Below are positions 6,100-9,392 of a DNA stretch of 9,392 bases, one piece after another (position 1 is the stretch's first letter; each line of letters begins with the position of its first letter). The notes below the pieces were generated by a model that made no database searches, was not told the origin of the DNA, and worked only from the letters and a program-made list of their open reading frames with translations. The translations under genes were made by a program, and so were the position numbers. Source of the stretch: DASQPA01 sp035644215 (lineage in GTDB: Bacteria; Acidobacteriota; Thermoanaerobaculia; Multivoradales; UBA5704); contig DASQPA010000257.1 of assembly GCA_035644215.1 (NCBI GenBank), positions 1-9,392 of the forward strand, read 5' to 3'.

Positions 6100-6642
6100 C
6101 TAGAGTTCCTCGATGGTCAGATGGTCGTTGGTGAAGACGCAGATCTCGGCGGCGATCTTCATCGCGGCGCGCACGATGTCGACGGCCGGCAGATCGGTGT
6201 AGCGGCGCAGAGCGCGCGCGGCGGAGAGAGCATAGTTGGCGCCCGAGCCGACGGCGATCATGCCGTCGTCCTCGTCGGGCTGGAGGAGCTCGCCCGTTCC
6301 GGAGACGAAGAAGCTCTTGTCCTGGTCGGTGGCGATCATCACCGCCTGGAGCTGGCGCAGGGCGCGGTCGGTGCGCCAGTCCTTGGCCAGCTCGACGACG
6401 GCGCGCTCCAGGTTGCCGCTGAACTCCTCGAGCTTCGCCTCCAGGCGGGTGAAGAGCGCGATGGCGTCGGCGGTGCCGCCGGCGAAGCCGACCAGGACCT
6501 TGCCCTTGCCGGCCCGGCGGATCTTCTTGGCGCTCGATTTGACGATGGTGTTGTTGTTCATCGTGACCTGGCCGTCGCAGCCCATGCACACCTTGCTGTC
6601 GCGGCGCACGAGGAGGACGGTGGTCGAGGAGAAGGTATCCAT
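6100..6642 (-). CDS. hslV: ATP-dependent protease peptidase subunit HslV (ClpQ)
   Basis: HslV is a proteasome-beta-like threonine peptidase forming a double hexamer capped by HslU. The 180-residue precursor starts MDTFSS followed by TTV; removing the 6-residue propeptide would expose Thr7 as the catalytic mature Thr1. In mature numbering Asp17 (residue 23) and Lys33 (residue 39, in SAKKIRR) are present, as are GFAGGTADA, ELAKDWRTDR and the C-terminal TIEEL typical of the family. Residue 22 (mature 16), normally Gly before the catalytic Asp, is Cys (MGCDGQVT). The start is placed at the ATG ending at 6642 because it aligns with family N-termini; a longer frame to 6801 lacks homologous sequence. 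No Shine-Dalgarno precedes this ATG (only a C-rich stretch), and an extended -10 lies 10-18 nt upstream, so the transcript may be nearly leaderless. hslU follows after 6 nt. Confidence 0.96.
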   Translation of the reverse strand: MDTFSSTTVLLVRRDSKVCMGCDGQVTMNNNTIVKSSAKKIRRAGKGKVLVGFAGGTADAIALFTRLEAKLEEFSGNLERAVVELAKDWRTDRALRQLQAVMIATDQDKSFFVSGTGELLQPDEDDGMIAVGSGANYALSAARALRRYTDLPAVDIVRAAMKIAAEICVFTNDHLTIEEL

Positions 6643-6651
6643 GGGGGAGGG

Positions 6652-6660
6652 ATTGTAGCA
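6652..6660 (-). promoter_or_regulatory. Putative extended -10 promoter for hslV-hslU and downstream genes
   Basis: On the minus strand TGCTACAAT reads as an extended -10 (TG-N-TACAAT, one mismatch to TATAAT). It lies in the only sizeable gap of the run (6643-6718, 76 nt), and the hexamer ends 9 nt before the hslV ATG. No convincing -35 hexamer is seen at 16-18 nt spacing (CGCCTG at 17), as is acceptable for extended -10 promoters. Transcription would start 2-4 nt before the ATG. The rest of the gap shows no terminator hairpin. Confidence 0.45.
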
Positions 6661-6718
6661 GGGCGTGGACGGAGCAGGCGGGAAGTCTTTTCTTTGGGTC
6701 GAAACGTTGGTCACGGCG

Positions 6719-7237
6719 TCAGGGCAAAGCGGAGAGAAACGCCTCCGGCTCGTCGGGGGTGACCACCAGCCGGCTCTCCCCCGCTTCGACCAGGACGGCA
6801 TGGGTGAGGTCGCTCGCGTAGAGGTCGATCTCGCCCAGCTGGCGCGAGTCGAAGCCGCCGCTCCCCGCGACCACCCCGGCGGAGGTGGCGAGGCCGGTCA
6901 GATGGGCGATTTCCTCCCCGGTGAGCCGCCGGGCGACCGCCCCGTCCAGGGGGACCCGCTCGTGCCGGCGGCGCATCTGGACGGTGAGGACCCTCCCCTC
7001 GACGTCGAGCCAGAGCGGATCGAGGTCGCCGCTCATCCGCCAGGCGGTCCAGGGCACCAGGGCGAGGCCCCAGGCGAGGACCGCCGGCCAGCGCCTCCCG
7101 GTCGCCCAGGAGAAGCCGCCGGCGAGGACGAGGAGGAGGGCGAGCCCCAAAAGGAGCGCCGCCAGCCGCCGCCGGCCGCGCGCCACCGCCCCTCCGGGGG
7201 TGCAGGGGAAGCGTACGCCTCTGGGCTCCCCGATCAT
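6719..7237 (-). CDS. Small membrane protein with bacterial PH-like domain
   Basis: The 172-residue protein has a basic N-terminus (arginines 20-24), two hydrophobic segments (about 25-42 and 51-67) that probably form a membrane hairpin, and a soluble C-terminal domain of about 100 residues. The latter runs from DPLWLDVEGRVLTVQMRR (73-90) through GGFDSRQLGEIDLYASD and VLVEAGESRLVVTPDEPEAFLSAL. This pattern, with the terminal P-D-x-P-E-x-F segment, resembles bacterial PH domains of the bPH_5 type (PF10882), usually of unknown ligand. The ATG overlaps the recombinase stop (ATGA) and a GGAAGG lies just upstream, making it translationally coupled to xer. It sits between xerC and hslV, where Bacillus has nothing, so it looks like a lineage-specific insertion. 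Family assignment is by recognition only; function unknown. Confidence 0.75.
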   Translation of the reverse strand: MIGEPRGVRFPCTPGGAVARGRRRLAALLLGLALLLVLAGGFSWATGRRWPAVLAWGLALVPWTAWRMSGDLDPLWLDVEGRVLTVQMRRRHERVPLDGAVARRLTGEEIAHLTGLATSAGVVAGSGGFDSRQLGEIDLYASDLTHAVLVEAGESRLVVTPDEPEAFLSALP

Positions 7238-8163
7238 GCCTTCCCCCCCCGGGCCCGCGGGTGGGCGTCGCGGTAGACGTCCAGGAGGTGCTGGACCTCC
7301 AGGTGGGTGTACTTCTGGGTGGTCGAGATCGAGCTGTGGCCGAGCAGCTCCTGGATGGCGCGCAGATCGGCGCCGTTCTCCAGGAGGTGGGTGGCGAAGG
7401 TATGGCGCAGGGTGTGGGGATGGACCCCGGCGGCGATCGCCGCCGCCTCGACATAGCGGTCGAGGACGCGGCGGACCGAGCGGTCGGTCAGCCGGCCGCC
7501 GAAGCGGTTCAGGAAGACCGGCTCGGATTCCGGCTCGCCGGAGGCGTCCCGCACCGATTCCCAGACCTCCAGCCAGGCCTGGAGCGCGGCGCCGGCCGGC
7601 CGGCCGAAGGGGACCATCCGCTCCTTGCTCCCTTTGCCCTTGACCCGCAGCACCCGGCCAGAGAGGTCGATCGCCTGCCAGTCGAGCCCCACCAGCTCGG
7701 AGACCCGGAGGCCGCTGGCATAGAGCAGCTCGAGGATCGCCCGGTCGCGCCGGCCGAGCGGCTCGTCCGAGGAAGGAGCCGCGAGGAGGGTCTCGATCTC
7801 CCCCGGCCGCAGGTGGCGCGGCAGGGTCTTCGGCAGCTTGGGGGTCCGCACCCCCTGCGCCGGGTTGGCCGCCAGGATCCCCTCCCGGCAGGCGAAGCGG
7901 AAGAGGCTGCGGATCGCCGCCAGAGCCCGCCCCTGGCTGCTCTTCTCCAGCTTCTCGCGGGTCATCTGGGCGAGGTAGGAGCGCACAATGAGGGCGTCGA
8001 CGTCCTGCGGCTCTACCTCTTCTCCTTTCGCCACCTGCTCGCGACCGAGAAACGCGTGGAAGCGCAGGAGGTCCCCCTCGTAGGCCCGCACCGTGTTGTC
8101 CGAGGCGTTCCGCTCCTCGCGCAGGTGCTCCAGATAGCGGTGGATGAGGCGGCGGAGGGTCAT
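7234..8163 (-). CDS. xerC: Tyrosine recombinase XerC/XerD type
   Basis: This 309-residue site-specific recombinase is expected to resolve chromosome dimers at a dif site during division. The N-terminal SAM-like, DNA-binding core domain spans about 1-105 (with SDNTVRAYEGDL). The catalytic domain has the complete tyrosine-recombinase set: Arg153 in SGLRVSEL, a Lys in GKGSKER (176-182), His250 and Arg253 in HTLRHTFATHLL, His276 in LLGHSS and the nucleophile Tyr285 in TTQKYTHL. Length is typical of XerC/XerD (about 300) rather than longer phage integrases, and the neighbours are housekeeping genes. XerC is preferred over XerD because of the trmFO-xerC-hslVU context; sequence alone does not separate them here. 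The ATG at 8163 overlaps the trmFO stop as ATGA and lacks a Shine-Dalgarno. No integron or phage att site is visible beside it. Confidence 0.93.
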   Translation of the reverse strand: MTLRRLIHRYLEHLREERNASDNTVRAYEGDLLRFHAFLGREQVAKGEEVEPQDVDALIVRSYLAQMTREKLEKSSQGRALAAIRSLFRFACREGILAANPAQGVRTPKLPKTLPRHLRPGEIETLLAAPSSDEPLGRRDRAILELLYASGLRVSELVGLDWQAIDLSGRVLRVKGKGSKERMVPFGRPAGAALQAWLEVWESVRDASGEPESEPVFLNRFGGRLTDRSVRRVLDRYVEAAAIAAGVHPHTLRHTFATHLLENGADLRAIQELLGHSSISTTQKYTHLEVQHLLDVYRDAHPRARGGKA

Positions 8164-9392
8164 GTGGCGACGGTTTCGAGCACCCCGACCCGTTCCGCCC
8201 AGGCGGCGAGGTCGGCCTGGGCACGGGTCACGTAGGCGACGCGGCGGTCGTCCTTGCGCAGCCGGTTGGGCAGCTCCTCGAAGAGGCCGTAGTTGATGTT
8301 GGCCGGCTGGAAGTGGCGGGGGTCGGACTCGGTCAAGTGCCGGGCCAGGGCGCCGAAGGCGGTGGTCGCGGGGAAGGGCTCGGGCTCCGGGTTCCCCTGG
8401 CGGGCGAGGGCAATATAGATGCCGATGGCGAGGCCGGTGGCCGCCGATTCGAGGTAGCCCTCGACGCCGGTGATCTGCCCGGCCAGGCGGACCCGCGGCT
8501 CGGCCTTCACCCGGTAGTGCCGGTCCAAATGGGTGGGCGCGTTGACGAAGGTGTTCCGGTGGATCTGGCCGAAGCGCTCGAAGCGGGCGGTTTCGAGGCC
8601 GGGAAGGAGGCGGAGGACGCGCTCCTGCTCGCCCCACTTCATGCGCGACTGGAAGCCGACGAGGTTGAACTGGCTCTTCGCCAGGTTCTCCTGGCGCAGC
8701 TGGACGACCGCCCAGGGTCGCCGGCCGTCGGGGCCGGTCAGGCCGACCGGCTTCATCGGCCCGAAGCGCAAAGTGTCGACGCCGCGCCGCGCCAGCTCCT
8801 CGATCGGCAGGCAGCCCTCGAAGAAGATCGCCTTCTCGAACTCGTGCGGCACCACCACCTCGGCGGCGAGGAGAGCGTCGTAGAAGACACGGTACTGCTC
8901 GCGGTCCAGAGGCGAGTTCAGGTAGTCGTCGCCGTCCCCCTTGCCGTAGCGCGACTGCCAGAAGAGCTTCGCCAGGTCGAGGCTCTCGGCGTCCACGATG
9001 GGGGCGATGGCGTCATAGAAGTAGAGGTACTCGCTCCCCAGGAGGCCGGCGAGAGCGGTGGACATGGCTTCCGAGGTGAGCGGACCGGTGGCGATGACGA
9101 GATCGCTAATCTCCGGCGGGGGGAGAGCCGTCACCTCCTCGCGCCGCACGGAGACGAGCGGGTGGGCGGAGAGGGTCTCGGTGACTAGCGCCGCGAAGCG
9201 GTCGCGGTCGAGGGCGAGGGCGCTCCCCGCCGGCACCGCCGCCCGGCGGGCCGCGGCGATGATGAGGGAGCCGAGCTCCTCCATCTCGCGCTTGAGGAGC
9301 CCGGCGGCGTGGTGGGGATCGTCGCTCCGCAGCGAGTTGCTGCACACCAGCTCGGCGAAGTCGCCGCCCTTGTGGGCCGGCGTGCCGCGCCC
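8160..9392 (-). CDS. trmFO: Methylenetetrahydrofolate--tRNA-(uracil-5-)-methyltransferase TrmFO (5' end outside window)
   Basis: TrmFO is a folate- and FAD-dependent enzyme making 5-methyluridine at position 54 in the tRNA T-loop. The 410 visible residues are open to the right edge; the N-terminal 35-40 residues, with the GxGxxG FAD loop, are missing. The first visible part reads TPAH-KGGDFAELVCSNSLRSDD, a family signature, including the conserved Cys of VCSNS (visible residue 17). A second conserved Cys lies in FFEGCLP (visible 194). Other typical segments are ATGPLTS, YFYDAIAPIV, KSQFNLVGFQ, RNTFVNAP and GQITGVEGYLESAATGL, the C-terminal FAD-binding part. The GTG at 9347 is internal, not the start. 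The stop overlaps the recombinase ATG by 4 nt. In Bacillus the gene lies between topA and codV, so topA may lie just beyond the right edge (inference). Confidence 0.96.
   Translation of the reverse strand, partial: GRGTPAHKGGDFAELVCSNSLRSDDPHHAAGLLKREMEELGSLIIAAARRAAVPAGSALALDRDRFAALVTETLSAHPLVSVRREEVTALPPPEISDLVIATGPLTSEAMSTALAGLLGSEYLYFYDAIAPIVDAESLDLAKLFWQSRYGKGDGDDYLNSPLDREQYRVFYDALLAAEVVVPHEFEKAIFFEGCLPIEELARRGVDTLRFGPMKPVGLTGPDGRRPWAVVQLRQENLAKSQFNLVGFQSRMKWGEQERVLRLLPGLETARFERFGQIHRNTFVNAPTHLDRHYRVKAEPRVRLAGQITGVEGYLESAATGLAIGIYIALARQGNPEPEPFPATTAFGALARHLTESDPRHFQPANINYGLFEELPNRLRKDDRRVAYVTRAQADLAAWAERVGVLETVAT

Noticed and set aside
4525..6762. A 745-codon open frame on the plus strand
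   Set aside because: It is antisense to hslU and hslV, which carry complete family motifs. Its Leu/Asp/Gly-rich composition is typical of the shadow of a high-GC gene.
7234..8163. The recombinase as a phage or integron integrase marking a mobile element
   Set aside because: Its length is that of XerC/XerD, the neighbours are conserved housekeeping genes with overlapping ends, and there are no att-like repeats or cargo.
9345..9347. GTG at 9347 as the trmFO start
   Set aside because: The frame stays open to the window edge and the upstream residues (TPAH, FAELV) are a TrmFO signature, so the GTG is an internal valine.

Overview
The window is a GC-rich stretch of bacterial chromosome. It is dominated by one compact run of nine housekeeping genes, all on the minus strand, so transcription goes from right to left. 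In order of transcription they are trmFO (its 5' end lies beyond the right edge), a xerC/xerD-type recombinase, a small membrane-anchored PH-domain protein, hslV, hslU, a fibronectin-type-III lipoprotein, dapF, a family 2 glycosyltransferase and tyrS. Junctions are tight: 4-nt stop/start overlaps at trmFO/xerC, xerC/PH and lipoprotein/dapF, an 11-nt overlap at hslU/lipoprotein, a 1-nt overlap (TGATG) at glycosyltransferase/tyrS, and 6 nt between hslV and hslU. The only clear break is 76 nt before hslV, where a good extended -10 sequence lies just upstream of the start codon.

The layout joins two gene neighbourhoods that are well known separately: trmFO-xerC-hslV-hslU (as in Bacillus gid-codV-clpQ-clpY) and small LptM-type lipoprotein-dapF (as in enterobacteria, where xerC also follows dapF). 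The lipoprotein here begins like LptM but carries a long FN3 body. High GC, TrmFO (absent from the TrmA-using gammaproteobacteria) and an LptM-like lipoprotein suggest a diderm lineage such as Acidobacteriota or Myxococcota. This is an inference; no phylogenetic marker was compared.

The first 488 bases, beyond the 3' end of tyrS, hold no credible gene but are highly structured. Positions 1-213 are a 40-bp direct tandem repeat (five units and a 14-base partial unit, with the left end outside the window); each unit can fold into its own hairpin. Positions 263-435 are a long imperfect inverted repeat with arms of about 65 nt, each containing its own C-run/G-run hairpin. Two smaller hairpins lie nearby. 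This is the least explained and most interesting part of the window.

The genes cover tRNA methylation (TrmFO), chromosome dimer resolution (Xer), ATP-dependent proteolysis (HslUV), envelope or peptidoglycan supply (lipoprotein, DapF, possibly the glycosyltransferase) and tRNA charging (TyrRS). Nothing indicates a defence system, prophage, CRISPR array or intact insertion sequence.
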